64,000 nt of DNA from Flavobacteriaceae bacterium (lineage in GTDB: Bacteria > Bacteroidota > Bacteroidia > Flavobacteriales > Flavobacteriaceae). Below, one piece after another: positions 55,793 to 64,000 of the stretch (positions are counted from its first letter, which is position 1; each line of letters starts with the position of its first letter). The stretch covers positions 1 through 64,000 of the forward strand of contig JAPOSZ010000032.1 of assembly GCA_026709415.1 (NCBI GenBank). Reading direction: 5' to 3'. The notes beneath the pieces are model-generated. The model did no database searches. It was not told where the DNA came from and saw only the letters and a list, made by a program, of their open reading frames with translations. The position numbers and the translations under genes were made by a program.

Positions 55793-56791
55793 ATGAAACC
55801 AATCACTAAAAAAACCTACCTCGATTGGTACTATCACATGTTGTTTTGGCGCAAGTTTGAAGACAAGTTGGCGGCTGTTTATATCCAACAAAAAGTTCGT
55901 GGATTTTTACATCTTTACAATGGTCAAGAAGCTGTTTTAGCGGGGGCTCTTCATGTCATGGATATGAAGAAAGATCGAATGATTACGGCCTATCGTAATC
56001 ATGTGCAACCTATTGGTTTAGGTGTTGAAGCCAAAAGAGTCATGGCCGAATTATATGGCAAAACAACAGGAACCTCTCATGGTCTAGGGGGATCCATGCA
56101 TATCTTCTCTAGAGAACATCGTTTTCATGGGGGTCATGGTATTGTTGGTGGACAAATTCCATTGGGTACTGGCATGGCTTTTGGTGATAAATATTTTGGT
56201 AGAGATTGTGTCACCTTGTGTTTTCTGGGTGATGGAGCGGTTCGTCAAGGAACATTTCATGAAAGTCTCAATTTAGCCAAACTATGGAATCTACCAGTGG
56301 TTTATATTATCGAAAATAATGGGTATGCTATGGGAACCTCGGTAGCTCGTACGTCAGCGACTCAAGAACTTTATAAATTGGGCCATGGGTATGATATCCC
56401 ATCGAGTGAATCCGATGGAATGAATCCCGTGAATGTGGCTGAATCAATTCATCCGGCCCTTGAAAGAGCAAGAAAAGGAGATGGTCCCTCATTGATCGAA
56501 ATGAAAACTTATCGTTACAGAGGACATTCCATGTCAGACGCTCAACATTATCGAACTAAAAAAGAAGTTGAAGAGTACAAAAAAATAGATCCAATCACGC
56601 AAGTTAAAGATGTGATTATTGAAAAAAAATATGCTACAGAAGGCCAATTAAAGGCGATGGATGATCAGGTACGGAAAGAAATTCAAGAATGTGTTGATTT
56701 TTCGGAGTCGTCACCGTTTCCTGAAATTTCTGTCATGTATGATGCTGTTTATGAACAGACGGAATATCCTTTTATAAAACATAAAATATAA
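55793..56791 (+). CDS. pdhA: Pyruvate dehydrogenase E1 alpha subunit
   Basis: A 332-residue E1 alpha. The start MKPITKKTYLDWYYHML is the conserved Bacteroidota N-terminus; a longer frame to 55736 adds 19 hydrophobic residues and is not used. The thiamine diphosphate motif runs from LGDGAVRQGTFHESLNLA to ENNGYAMGT. The lid segment TYRYRGHSMSDAQHYR is present. It pairs with E1 beta, which is not in the window. It overlaps pdhC by one base (TAATG). Confidence 0.94.
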   Translation: MKPITKKTYLDWYYHMLFWRKFEDKLAAVYIQQKVRGFLHLYNGQEAVLAGALHVMDMKKDRMITAYRNHVQPIGLGVEAKRVMAELYGKTTGTSHGLGGSMHIFSREHRFHGGHGIVGGQIPLGTGMAFGDKYFGRDCVTLCFLGDGAVRQGTFHESLNLAKLWNLPVVYIIENNGYAMGTSVARTSATQELYKLGHGYDIPSSESDGMNPVNVAESIHPALERARKGDGPSLIEMKTYRYRGHSMSDAQHYRTKKEVEEYKKIDPITQVKDVIIEKKYATEGQLKAMDDQVRKEIQECVDFSESSPFPEISVMYDAVYEQTEYPFIKHKI

Positions 56792-58440
56792 TGGCAGATA
56801 TTGTAAACATGCCTCGACTTAGCGATACGATGGAAGAAGGCACCGTGGTGCAATGGTTCAAAAAAGTTGGCGATCAGGTTCAAGAAGGAGATATTTTGGC
56901 AGAAATCGAAACCGATAAAGCGACTATGGAATTTGAATCCTTTCATCAAGGGACGTTGCTTTATGTTGGTATTCAAGAAGGAGAAAAAGCAGATGTAGAT
57001 GCTCTACTGGCCATCATCGGAGATCAAGATGAAGACATTACCGAATTAATCACTGCTGGTTCTTCTCAAAGGAATGCAAATCAAGCAAACCTGTCAGCTG
57101 AAGAAAAATCATCAACCCCAAAAGATTCTCAGGGAGAATCAAACCAATCGAATGGAAAAAATCGTCGTATTTTAGAAAGTGTTCATATAATTAAAATGCC
57201 TCAGTTAAGTGATACGATGGAAGAGGGTAAAGTCATTGAGTGGAGGAAAAAGGTTGGCGATCAAGTTCAAGAAGGAGAAATATTGGCGGAAATTGAAACT
57301 GACAAAGCAGTTATGGAGTTTGAAGCTTTTGAATCAGGCACACTATTGCATATTGGCATCCAAGAAGGGGAGTCGGCTTTGGTGGATAAATTATTAGCGA
57401 TTATTGGTGAAAAAGATGCAGATGTTAATCAAGTTCTAAAATTAGTTACCTCACCAGAAACAAGCCAATCCAATTTACCTAGTCAAAAAAAGGAAAATAA
57501 AGTACGAGAAGTTGAAATCAATAAGTCCCAACCAATCGAAAAAGTGGTATCACCCGAACCCCCATCGGTTGTTTCTATAAATTCATTACCAACAGATAAA
57601 ATTGTTGCCTCACCACTTGCTAAAAAACTAGCCAAAGAAAAAGGCATTCAATTACAGTTGGTCAAAGGAACAGGCACTAATGGCCGTATTATTAAAAGAG
57701 ATATTGAAAGTTTTGATCCTAAGATTATCTCCACGTCATCGAAAACAAGAAACTTTGAAGAACAAGTGGTCGATATCGATAATACCCCAATGCGTCAAGC
57801 CATTGCCAAACGATTATCATCATCCAAGTTTACGGCTCCTCATTATTATTTAACCATTCAATACGATGTTGAAAATTTAGTGACATTCAGACAGCAATAC
57901 AATGCATCGGGTCAATACAGAGTTTCGTTTAACGACATTATTTTAAAAGCCGTAGCTTTTGCATTAAAGCAACATCCTCAGGTCAATGCACAGTGGAGTA
58001 ATCAAAAAATCCTGCAAAACAAACACATTCATTTAGGAGTCGCCATTGGAATCGATGATGGACTTGTGGTTCCTGTAGTCAAATTTGCCGATCAAAGAGA
58101 TATTCATGAATTAGGATCTGTTGTTAAAGATTTTGCGGTTCGAGCGAGAGACAAAAAACTAAAACAAGATGAAATTGAAGGAAGCACGTTCACTGTTTCA
58201 AATCTTGGAATGTTTGGTATTGAAGAATTTACTTCAATAATCAACCAACCAAATGCAGCCATTTTATCCATTGGTGCCATTATGGAAAAACCCATAGTCA
58301 AGGAAGGGAAAATGGTCATTGGTCATACCATGAAAGTAACACTTGCCAGTGATCACAGAGTGGTCGATGGAGTTACTGGAGCAAAATTTTTACAAACTTT
58401 AGGTGAGTTTGTGGAAAGTCCCATTTTATTGATCATTTGA
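56791..58440 (+). CDS. pdhC: Pyruvate dehydrogenase E2, dihydrolipoyllysine acetyltransferase
   Basis: A 549-residue E2. Two lipoyl domains carry the lipoylated Lys43 in ETDKATMEFES and Lys172 in ETDKAVMEFEAF. The peripheral-subunit binding domain is about residues 270-310 (ASPLAKKLAKEKGIQL, GTGTNGRIIKRDIE). The catalytic domain has the motif DHRVVDG (about residue 521). Flexible linkers rich in Ser/Gln/Lys separate the domains. Coupling with pdhA is shown by the TAATG overlap. It forms the core of the complex that makes acetyl-CoA. Confidence 0.95.
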   Translation: MADIVNMPRLSDTMEEGTVVQWFKKVGDQVQEGDILAEIETDKATMEFESFHQGTLLYVGIQEGEKADVDALLAIIGDQDEDITELITAGSSQRNANQANLSAEEKSSTPKDSQGESNQSNGKNRRILESVHIIKMPQLSDTMEEGKVIEWRKKVGDQVQEGEILAEIETDKAVMEFEAFESGTLLHIGIQEGESALVDKLLAIIGEKDADVNQVLKLVTSPETSQSNLPSQKKENKVREVEINKSQPIEKVVSPEPPSVVSINSLPTDKIVASPLAKKLAKEKGIQLQLVKGTGTNGRIIKRDIESFDPKIISTSSKTRNFEEQVVDIDNTPMRQAIAKRLSSSKFTAPHYYLTIQYDVENLVTFRQQYNASGQYRVSFNDIILKAVAFALKQHPQVNAQWSNQKILQNKHIHLGVAIGIDDGLVVPVVKFADQRDIHELGSVVKDFAVRARDKKLKQDEIEGSTFTVSNLGMFGIEEFTSIINQPNAAILSIGAIMEKPIVKEGKMVIGHTMKVTLASDHRVVDGVTGAKFLQTLGEFVESPILLII

Positions 58441-58606
58441 AAATGGATGACATCAATAATTCTTGTTTTGTTATAATTAAATTGGAATTTACTTTTTAGA
58501 AAGATTTATAGTTTTTTTAATGTCTGCATGACGTTGTCCCTTTTTAGTAAATCGAAAGAATAAATCGATGATTTAATTAAAGTGATTAGATAAAATATCA
58601 AGATTA

Positions 58607-59233
58607 TTGGACGGAAAAACAGAATCCTTTTCATTTTTAAAAAATTATCTACCCAATGATTCCTATCCGATAATAGCTAGATACCTTAAAAATAAAGTTA
58701 TATCGGTTAGAGTAACTCCGCCAAGAATGACAAAAGCCGGTGATTTTACTTTTATAAAGAATCAACCCAATTCATGTCGGATAACCGTTAATAATTCAGG
58801 AAACAAGTACGAATTTTTAATCACATTGGTTCATGAGATTGCCCATTTTTATGTGTTTCTCAAACATAAAAACAATTATCTAAAATTAAAACCTCATGGC
58901 TATCAGTGGAAAACAGAATTCAGTTCGCTAATGCAACCATTGATGAGCCAAAAGATCTTCCCGAAATCTGTATTAGAAAGACTAAAAAGGCATATGATGG
59001 ATCCAAAGGCATCGACTTCAACCGATGTTTTGCTAGTCAAAGCATTAAATCAATATGCTCCAAAAACGAATCATATCAGTGTTCGAGAAATACCCATAGG
59101 CAAAACCTTTTTGTTTCGCAATGGTATTCAATATACTAGAGGAAGAAAAAAAATCAAAAGAATAGAATGTATAGAAATCACCACAGGTAAAAAATATTTA
59201 TTTCATCAGGAAGCCATGGTAAGGATGTTATGA
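58607..59233 (+). CDS. SprT-like zinc metalloprotease
   Basis: A 208-residue protein with the zinc-protease motif HEIAH (in TLVHEIAHFYVFLKHKN) and a third His in KPHGYQWKTEF, the SprT-like arrangement. The start is TTG at 58607; the next ATG would lose the N-terminal 40 residues. It overlaps the downstream mannose-1-phosphate guanylyltransferase gene by four bases (ATGA). The same pair occurs in other Bacteroidota. Substrates are unknown; SprT-like proteases elsewhere cut DNA-protein crosslinks. Confidence 0.85.
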   Translation: MDGKTESFSFLKNYLPNDSYPIIARYLKNKVISVRVTPPRMTKAGDFTFIKNQPNSCRITVNNSGNKYEFLITLVHEIAHFYVFLKHKNNYLKLKPHGYQWKTEFSSLMQPLMSQKIFPKSVLERLKRHMMDPKASTSTDVLLVKALNQYAPKTNHISVREIPIGKTFLFRNGIQYTRGRKKIKRIECIEITTGKKYLFHQEAMVRML

Positions 59234-60273
59234 CATCTTCGAAGCATCATTATTTGGTGATTATGGCCGGAGGATCAGGAACACGCCTATGGCCATTGAG
59301 CACAGTTGAAAAGCCCAAGCAATTTTTAAATCTTCAGGGCAATTCCAGAACGTTAATACAAGAAACCCTTGAAAGAGTCGCAAGTGTTTTTCCAAAAGAA
59401 AACATATATGTTTATACCAATCAACGGTATCGACGTATCGTATTGAACCAATTAGTTGAGTATATTAATGAAGACCAAGTTGTCTTGGAACCTATTAAAA
59501 GAAATACAGCTCCATGTTTGTTATTGGCCTCTATGAAAATTTTCAAAAGAGATAAAGAAGCCAAAATGGTAGTCTTGCCAAGTGATCATTTGATTAAAAA
59601 CAAAACTTCTTTTATTAAAGACATTCAATTTGCTTTAAGTCAAGCAGATCAAGAAAAATTAATCACTTTTGGCATCGAACCTAACTATCCAAGTACGGAT
59701 TATGGTTATATAAAAACCAATCAAAATGAACGGTTTTCAAAAGTTTTACAATTTACTGAAAAACCCAAACGTCAAAAAGCTATAAGCTATTTGACGGGAC
59801 AAAGACATTTATGGAATGCCGGTATATTTGTTTGGAAAACAAGTGTGTTTCTGAATGAATTTTTAAAATGCCAACCAGAAATGTATTCTCAAATTCAAAA
59901 GGGATATCATGTATTGAACTTTCCTTCAGAAGAATCTTTTCTTGCAAAAAACTACCCAAAACTCAAAGATATATCCATCGATTATGCATTATTGGAATTA
60001 TCTGAAAGCGTTTATGTCTTAAAAGCTAGTTTTGATTGGACGGATCTTGGAAATTGGAAGTCGGTTTACGATGTTTCAAAAAAAGATAAGAATAAAAACG
60101 TTTTGATGTTTAAAAATGGAAACCTTGTCAATAACTCGAATTCATTAGTTCGAGTGGAGAGCCATAAAAAAATTCTCATTAGTGGACTTAAAGATTACAT
60201 TGTGGTCGATACGGACGAAGGTTTATTGATTTGTCCAAAACACGAACTGGAGCGTATCAAAAAAAGGCTTTAA
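59230..60273 (+). CDS. Mannose-1-phosphate guanylyltransferase
   Basis: A 347-residue nucleotidyltransferase. The GTP-binding signature MAGGSGTRLWPLS (residues 12-24) and KPKQFL are exact; FTEKPKRQKA and WNAGIFVWK are the sugar-binding segments. At 347 residues it lacks the fused phosphomannose isomerase domain of type II enzymes and so is monofunctional. It makes GDP-mannose for surface glycans and for GDP-fucose. It is translationally coupled to the SprT-like gene. Confidence 0.94.
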   Translation: MTSSKHHYLVIMAGGSGTRLWPLSTVEKPKQFLNLQGNSRTLIQETLERVASVFPKENIYVYTNQRYRRIVLNQLVEYINEDQVVLEPIKRNTAPCLLLASMKIFKRDKEAKMVVLPSDHLIKNKTSFIKDIQFALSQADQEKLITFGIEPNYPSTDYGYIKTNQNERFSKVLQFTEKPKRQKAISYLTGQRHLWNAGIFVWKTSVFLNEFLKCQPEMYSQIQKGYHVLNFPSEESFLAKNYPKLKDISIDYALLELSESVYVLKASFDWTDLGNWKSVYDVSKKDKNKNVLMFKNGNLVNNSNSLVRVESHKKILISGLKDYIVVDTDEGLLICPKHELERIKKRL

Positions 60274-60461
60274 GACTTTTAATTGTTGGGGATGATATAT
60301 AAAATCAACAATCCGAGACAGAAAAAGGCTTGCCAAATTCATTTCTTCGGATTATTACTTACTTCGAGGTTCTTTTTTCTCTTACTATCATTTTCATCCA
60401 TTTCTTTATTCAAAAACCTTTGGTGATGTTTGATCTTTGATTTATGAGTGCTCTTATACGT

Positions 60462-60660
60462 TTATTTTATAAGTTGCGTTTCACCTCTACCATATTGTTC
60501 TATTAACCAAGTTTTAAAGGATGGAATTGGAATTGAAAAGTCACCGTCAATCCCTAAATAAAAAACACCTCTGGTCATTAAAAGATCAAAAAATTCTTTC
60601 GTTTTTTAACAAAGATTTTTCTTTTGATAGAAAATTGATGATTTGACTTTTCGTAAAAAC
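60462..60660 (-). pseudogene. 3' remnant of an ATPase-like gene
   Basis: On the minus strand a frame from 60608 down to a stop at 60462 encodes KEFFDLLMTRGVFYLGIDGD and then FSIPIPSFKTWLIEQYG. Directly upstream the other frame gives DVFTKSQIINFLSKEKSLLK. The two join by a one-base shift in a run of six T. The IPIPSFKTWLIEQY end resembles the C-terminal winged-helix part of AAA-type ATPases, from memory and not searched. The N-terminal part is missing and an IS element lies where it should be. I see no gene in the rest of 60274-60785. Confidence 0.4.
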
Positions 60661-60674
60661 ATCAAGACTGAACT

Positions 60675-60683
60675 CCCCCCCCC
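60675..60683. repeat. C9 homopolymer followed by T6
   Basis: Nine C then six T on the plus strand, 103 bases before the left end of the IS element, in non-coding or decayed sequence. Confidence 0.95.
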
Positions 60684-60785
60684 TTTTTTGAGTTCTTCAT
60701 CGGTCTCCAAAGCGCATGATGCCCCCTATTTTCTGATAAAAACGAATTCCAAGAAGAGATGATTGACGAGCCTTTGCCGGGGGTT

Positions 60786-60809
60786 GCCCCCATAAGCGTT
60801 AACTTGTTT
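60786..60809 (+). repeat. IS left terminal inverted repeat
   Basis: Starts GCCCCCATAAGCG and ends TTAACTTGTTT; 22 of 24 positions match the inverted right end. Confidence 0.85.
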
Positions 60810-60929
60810 AGAAATGGATTCTTTTTACATTCCTTTCATAAGGAATGATGTTTCGTTCACTATTTGATTTTGATCCGTTTGGGTTGCCTTTGGATGAAGA
60901 AATGATCTTTCTTTGACCATCATTTTCTT

Positions 60930-62243
60930 GTGAAGCATCATGAAACCATCATCAATCAAATGAAGAAAACTGTCCCACGCGCTCCCCTTGAAGATGATTG
61001 GTCGGTGTTGACCTCTTTTCTGCCGACCAACTGGCAACAGTTAGCCGGAGAATTAGGAGCCCTACGTGGCTTGGGTCAAGACAAGTCGCCCGAGCATCTT
61101 CTTCGAACCTTATTGATCCCTCTGGGATGTGGTCATTCCTTAGGAGAGACGATCATTCGAGCCAGGCAGTCCCAGATGGCTCATCTTTCTTCGGTGGCTT
61201 TCTTCAAGCACCTTAAAAAATCACGAACAGGGTTGCGTTCGATGTGTCTTGCTCTCTTCCAAGAACATGGGGTGAGGGTTTCTGAAGGGGCCAACCATCA
61301 GATGCGTGCTTTTGACGCCACCCACATCAGTGAGCCGGGACGTACGGGCTCCTTATGGCGATGGCACGACAGCATCACGCTACCGGCATGAGGGTGCGAT
61401 TTTTTCAAACGCACCCCCACCAAAGGAAAAGGCACTGGCGAATCATTCCAGCCGTTTCCCATTCAGAGAGGCGACTATATTTTGGCCGATCGTGGCGAGC
61501 GACCCACTCGGGCATTCCATAGGTGGCCGCCTGTGGTGGCTACTTGACGCTTCGAGTCCATACCGGCACCTTATCGTTTGAAACTCCGTCGGGCAAACCA
61601 TTTGATTTATTAGCCGCCGTCGAATCCATCAAGCAGGCGGGCACCACGGGTGTTTGGACCGCATACGCGAAAACATCACCGCCCATCCAAGGATGCCTTT
61701 GTGCCTTACGTAAAACCCATGAAGCCATCCAAGAAGCAGTGAAACGAATCCTCAAAGTGGCTCAAAACAAGGGATGCCAGCCTAGAGAAAAAACGTTACG
61801 CTATGCACCTTATGTCATGGTGTTTACCACCTTTCCTGCCGAGACCTATTCAGAAAAAGAGATTCTGGAATGGTATCGATTACATTGGCAAGTGGAACTC
61901 ATTTTCAAACGATTCAAATCATTAGCACAACGAGGACACCCCCCAAAAATGGATGAAGAGAGTGCACAAGCGTGGCTCTATGGAAAACTCATGATGGCCT
62001 TGTTGACTGAAAAAATCATCCCCCATGCACGGACGTTTTCCCCCTGGGGCTATGCATTGCAGACGTAGTGAATGGCGGAATTTTAAGTTGGCTCTGAATC
62101 AAGTCGTGCGAACCATTGAACCCGATGTGGGGCTCAACGACATGATGGCACATTGGAAGACGATTTCCAAAAGCCTCAAAGAACCGACGAGGCGGAGAAC
62201 CTATCAAATGAAACAATATTTCAAACTATCCAAAACAAGTTAA
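60930..62243 (+). pseudogene. IS4-family transposase, inactivated
   Basis: Readable as one transposase_11/DDE protein of about 435 residues if three lesions are ignored. The first part (60930-61391) contains the first Asp in MRAFDATHISEPGR. An in-frame TGA at 61389-61391 is followed by CDFFKRTPTKGKGTGESF and the second Asp in YILADRGERPTR. A frameshift near 61510-61522 leads into VAACGGYLTLRVHTGTL and the catalytic Glu in the IS4 YREK-type motif YRLHWQVELIFKRFKSL. A second shift near 62065 leads into RSEWRNFKLALNQVV and the end at 62243. It cannot make active transposase without multiple recoding events. Confidence 0.88.
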
Positions 62244-62256
62244 TGCTTACGGGGGC
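62233..62256 (-). repeat. IS right terminal inverted repeat
   Basis: Reverse complement begins GCCCCCGTAAGC and ends TTAACTTGTTT, matching the left end except at two positions. It ends 20 bases before the -7 element of the downstream lipoprotein gene. Confidence 0.85.
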
Positions 62257-62275
62257 AGTTATAAGTTTAATTGTT

Positions 62276-62283
62276 TATCTTTG
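62276..62283 (+). promoter_or_regulatory. Putative -7 element of Cache-like lipoprotein gene
   Basis: TATCTTTG fits TAnnTTTG, 35 bases before the ATG. Any -33 element would fall inside the IS right end, so the insertion may have changed or created this promoter. Confidence 0.45.
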
Positions 62284-62318
62284 CGGGCTTTATTATCAAC
62301 TTAATTTATATCTAACTT

Positions 62319-64000
62319 ATGAAAAACAAATCATTTCCTAAATTTTTAGGTGTCGGATTTTTAACTGTCTTGTTGTTTTTTGGTTGTGATGACAATCAAG
62401 ATGACATCGATAAGTTGAAAGAACAAGTCAATCAACTCATAGATCAGAATAAAGATGTATCGAGTTTAGAAGCTAATCTAAAGAATTTAGATGAAAGAAT
62501 CAAAAGCCTTACAACATCTGTAGGCAGTCTTCCAACATCTGATGTTGTCAAAGATGTTGTTGAAGGTGAAGCCAAAAAGTTGCAAGGGATAATAGATGGA
62601 TTAGAAAATCAACTTAAATCCGGTCAAGGTGAACTGACAGGACTTAGTGATTCTATTGAAAAAATAAATGAGCATCTTACCGCATTAGAATTGAAAGTGA
62701 ATCCTCCGACCGCTGATCAAGTTAAGGATGATGAAACGCTCAAAGCATTTGTCACATGGGCTCATTCTGAAATCGTAGCACTCGAAAACTTAAGCGAAGC
62801 AGCTGAAAATGGCCTTTTGTTGAGGACTGAAGGCAGTGACTTTAATTCAGAATCGACATATCTCTTAGTCGTTGAAAATAGTGGAGAAGTTTTGGTTCAT
62901 GGAACTGTTCGAGCAGCTGAGGGTAAGAATTTTAAAGAAATCGATGATGGTAAACTATTTGAAACTATTCAAGAAGCTGGAAAAAAAGAAGGTGGGGATT
63001 TTTTTGAATATCAACATGATGGTAAAACTGAGAAAGCCTATGCTATCGGATATCAAACTGCACTCACAGGTGGTAGAGAAACGATTTTGGTCGGTGGTTA
63101 TAGAAACGAACTCTCCGATGTTTCTTACGATATTCCAGAGATATCTTGGGATGGTAAGACCTCTGCAGCAGACGTCAAAGATGAAGAGTCACTCAAGAAA
63201 TTCGTTTCTGAGACAGTTGAGTTTCTTCGAGATCCTACGACTTTAGGTACATACTCTATTGGCCAATTGCGTAACGCTTTCCAACAGGAAGGTGGTCATT
63301 GGAAATCAGGTTCTGTTTACATATGGCTTGTTAGTAGTGAAAACTACAACTTATTTCACGGTGCTAATCGAAATCTCGAACATCATCCCTCAAACTTTAA
63401 TAGAGTAGATGAAACAGGACAAAAATTTGTTGAAATCCTCGTTAATGGTGCACGAGATAATGTAGATGAAGGAAAGTTTTTAGAATATTTTTATGATAAC
63501 CCAAATAACGAGAATGATGGTCCGGAAGCAAAGCTCGGTTACACCAAGAGTTTTAGATTTCCTTTTACACAAGCTAACCAGCCATACATTGTCCTTGGCT
63601 CCGGAATCTATACAGGTGATTTAAAAACATCTGCCAAAGAAGTTGAAGATGCTGAAGGTTCTGAAAAAGATGAAAAGCTCGAAGCATTTGTCAATTGGGC
63701 TAAGACTGAAATCCAAGGAATCGCAGACTTAAGCGAAGCATCTGAAAATGGCCTTCTATTGAGAGGAGAAGACGAGAAAGGGGAGAAAAAAGAAAGCGAC
63801 TTTAATTCTGGAGACACCTATCTCATATCTATTGAAAAAGAATCTGGAGAAGTCTTAATTCACGGAGATGAACGAGAAGCTGAGGGTAAGAAACTTGAAA
63901 AAGAAATACTTGATAAAATTAAAAACGCTGCAGTAGAAGGGGGATTTGTTGAATATGAACAAGGTGATGAGACGAAGAAAGCCTATGCTGTCGAATACAC
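62319..64000 (+). CDS. Lipoprotein with coiled coil and repeated Cache-like domains (partial, runs off window)
   Basis: The frame is open for 560 codons from ATG 62319 to the window end. A lipoprotein signal (MKNKSFPKFLGVGFLTVLLF, then FGC, Cys23) is followed by a coiled coil (about residues 30-130, IDKLKEQVNQLIDQN, DSIEKINEHLTALELKV). Then come repeated domains. Copy 1 (about 145-275) and copy 3 (about 456 to the end) are close relatives (ENGLLLR, SGEVLVHG / SGEVLIHG, KAYAIGY / KAYAVEY). Copy 2 (about 295-440) reads like a single Cache domain: SVYIWLVSSENYNLFHGANR, DETGQKFVEILVNGARDN, GFVEY-like KFLEYFYDNP, then YIVLGSGIYTGD. Cache domains sense small ligands outside the cell. Here they are on a lipoprotein rather than on a receptor as far as visible; the C-terminus is unseen. 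Confidence 0.8.
   Translation, partial: MKNKSFPKFLGVGFLTVLLFFGCDDNQDDIDKLKEQVNQLIDQNKDVSSLEANLKNLDERIKSLTTSVGSLPTSDVVKDVVEGEAKKLQGIIDGLENQLKSGQGELTGLSDSIEKINEHLTALELKVNPPTADQVKDDETLKAFVTWAHSEIVALENLSEAAENGLLLRTEGSDFNSESTYLLVVENSGEVLVHGTVRAAEGKNFKEIDDGKLFETIQEAGKKEGGDFFEYQHDGKTEKAYAIGYQTALTGGRETILVGGYRNELSDVSYDIPEISWDGKTSAADVKDEESLKKFVSETVEFLRDPTTLGTYSIGQLRNAFQQEGGHWKSGSVYIWLVSSENYNLFHGANRNLEHHPSNFNRVDETGQKFVEILVNGARDNVDEGKFLEYFYDNPNNENDGPEAKLGYTKSFRFPFTQANQPYIVLGSGIYTGDLKTSAKEVEDAEGSEKDEKLEAFVNWAKTEIQGIADLSEASENGLLLRGEDEKGEKKESDFNSGDTYLISIEKESGEVLIHGDEREAEGKKLEKEILDKIKNAAVEGGFVEYEQGDETKKAYAVEY

Larger units (their letters stand above)
60786..62256. mobile_element. Decayed IS4-family insertion sequence, 1471 bp
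   Basis: The ends are 24-bp inverted repeats (60786-60809 and 62233-62256, outer end GCCCCC, inner end AACTTGTTT) that differ at two positions. Between them is a transposase gene with one stop and two frameshifts. The element is visibly more GC-rich than its surroundings. No target-site duplication could be recognised. It is immobile by itself but could still be mobilised by a related transposase. Confidence 0.85.

Noticed and set aside
61306-61581. Separate 91-codon gene inside the IS element
   Set aside because: It is an out-of-frame reading of the broken transposase; the true transposase frame through this stretch (with YILADRG) is a different one.

Overview
The window comes from an AT-rich member of the Bacteroidota, most likely an environmental or marine polysaccharide degrader. 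The evidence is two SusC/SusD polysaccharide-utilisation loci, a type IX secretion sorting domain and a PorV homologue, a Bacteroidota-type two-lipoyl pyruvate dehydrogenase E2 next to E1 alpha, Nfu with a duplicated N-domain, and repeated TAnnTTTG promoter elements instead of -10/-35 boxes. I cannot name the genus.

Layout. 0-1.6 kb: an orphan MobV relaxase, then about 3.75 copies of a 98-105 bp direct repeat leading into the first locus. 1.6-13.1 kb, PUL 1: SusC (with a C12 tract after the signal peptide), SusD, two surface glycan-binding lipoproteins and a 1099-residue FG-GAP/ASPIC lipoprotein; it has no enzyme and no regulator. 13.1-13.9 kb: a decayed stretch with no intact gene. 13.9-15.6 kb: umuC-umuD (SOS polymerase V), in the reverse of the E. 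coli order. 16.2-28.8 kb, PUL 2: a secreted GH95 alpha-L-fucosidase with a T9SS tail, SusC, SusD and a 1513-residue lipoprotein built from two domain types in the order A-B-B-A-B-B-A-B. 28.9-30.1 kb: an SDR and a KdgF-like cupin on the minus strand.

30.5-46.6 kb is dominated by two tripartite exporters: an RND pump whose outer-membrane TolC protein carries an N-terminal substrate-binding-protein domain, and a MacAB-TolC-like operon ending in tsaB. Between them lie a gamma carbonic anhydrase, a HepT/MntA toxin-antitoxin pair and nfu. 47.1-50.1 kb is a stand-alone type IIG restriction-modification enzyme. It is followed by a compact unit (promoter, two 29-30 residue single-span membrane microproteins, terminator) that conventional gene callers would miss.

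50.7-60.3 kb holds mostly housekeeping genes: tRNA-Ala(GGC), an LpxR-like lipid A deacylase, an overlapping GNAT/enoyl-CoA hydratase/QueD operon, porV, pdhA-pdhC, a SprT-like protease and a mannose-1-phosphate guanylyltransferase. 60.3-62.3 kb is a decayed IS4-family element with recognisable terminal inverted repeats, next to the 3' remnant of an ATPase-like gene. Immediately after the IS starts a long lipoprotein gene (62319 to beyond the window end) with a coiled coil and repeated Cache-like sensor domains.

The two PULs together suggest capture of a fucose-containing glycan: SusCD and the binding lipoproteins take it up, the T9SS-secreted GH95 trims fucose, and PorV belongs to the secretion route. 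The SDR/cupin pair may handle released unsaturated uronates. All functions are inferred from sequence motifs; no database search was run.
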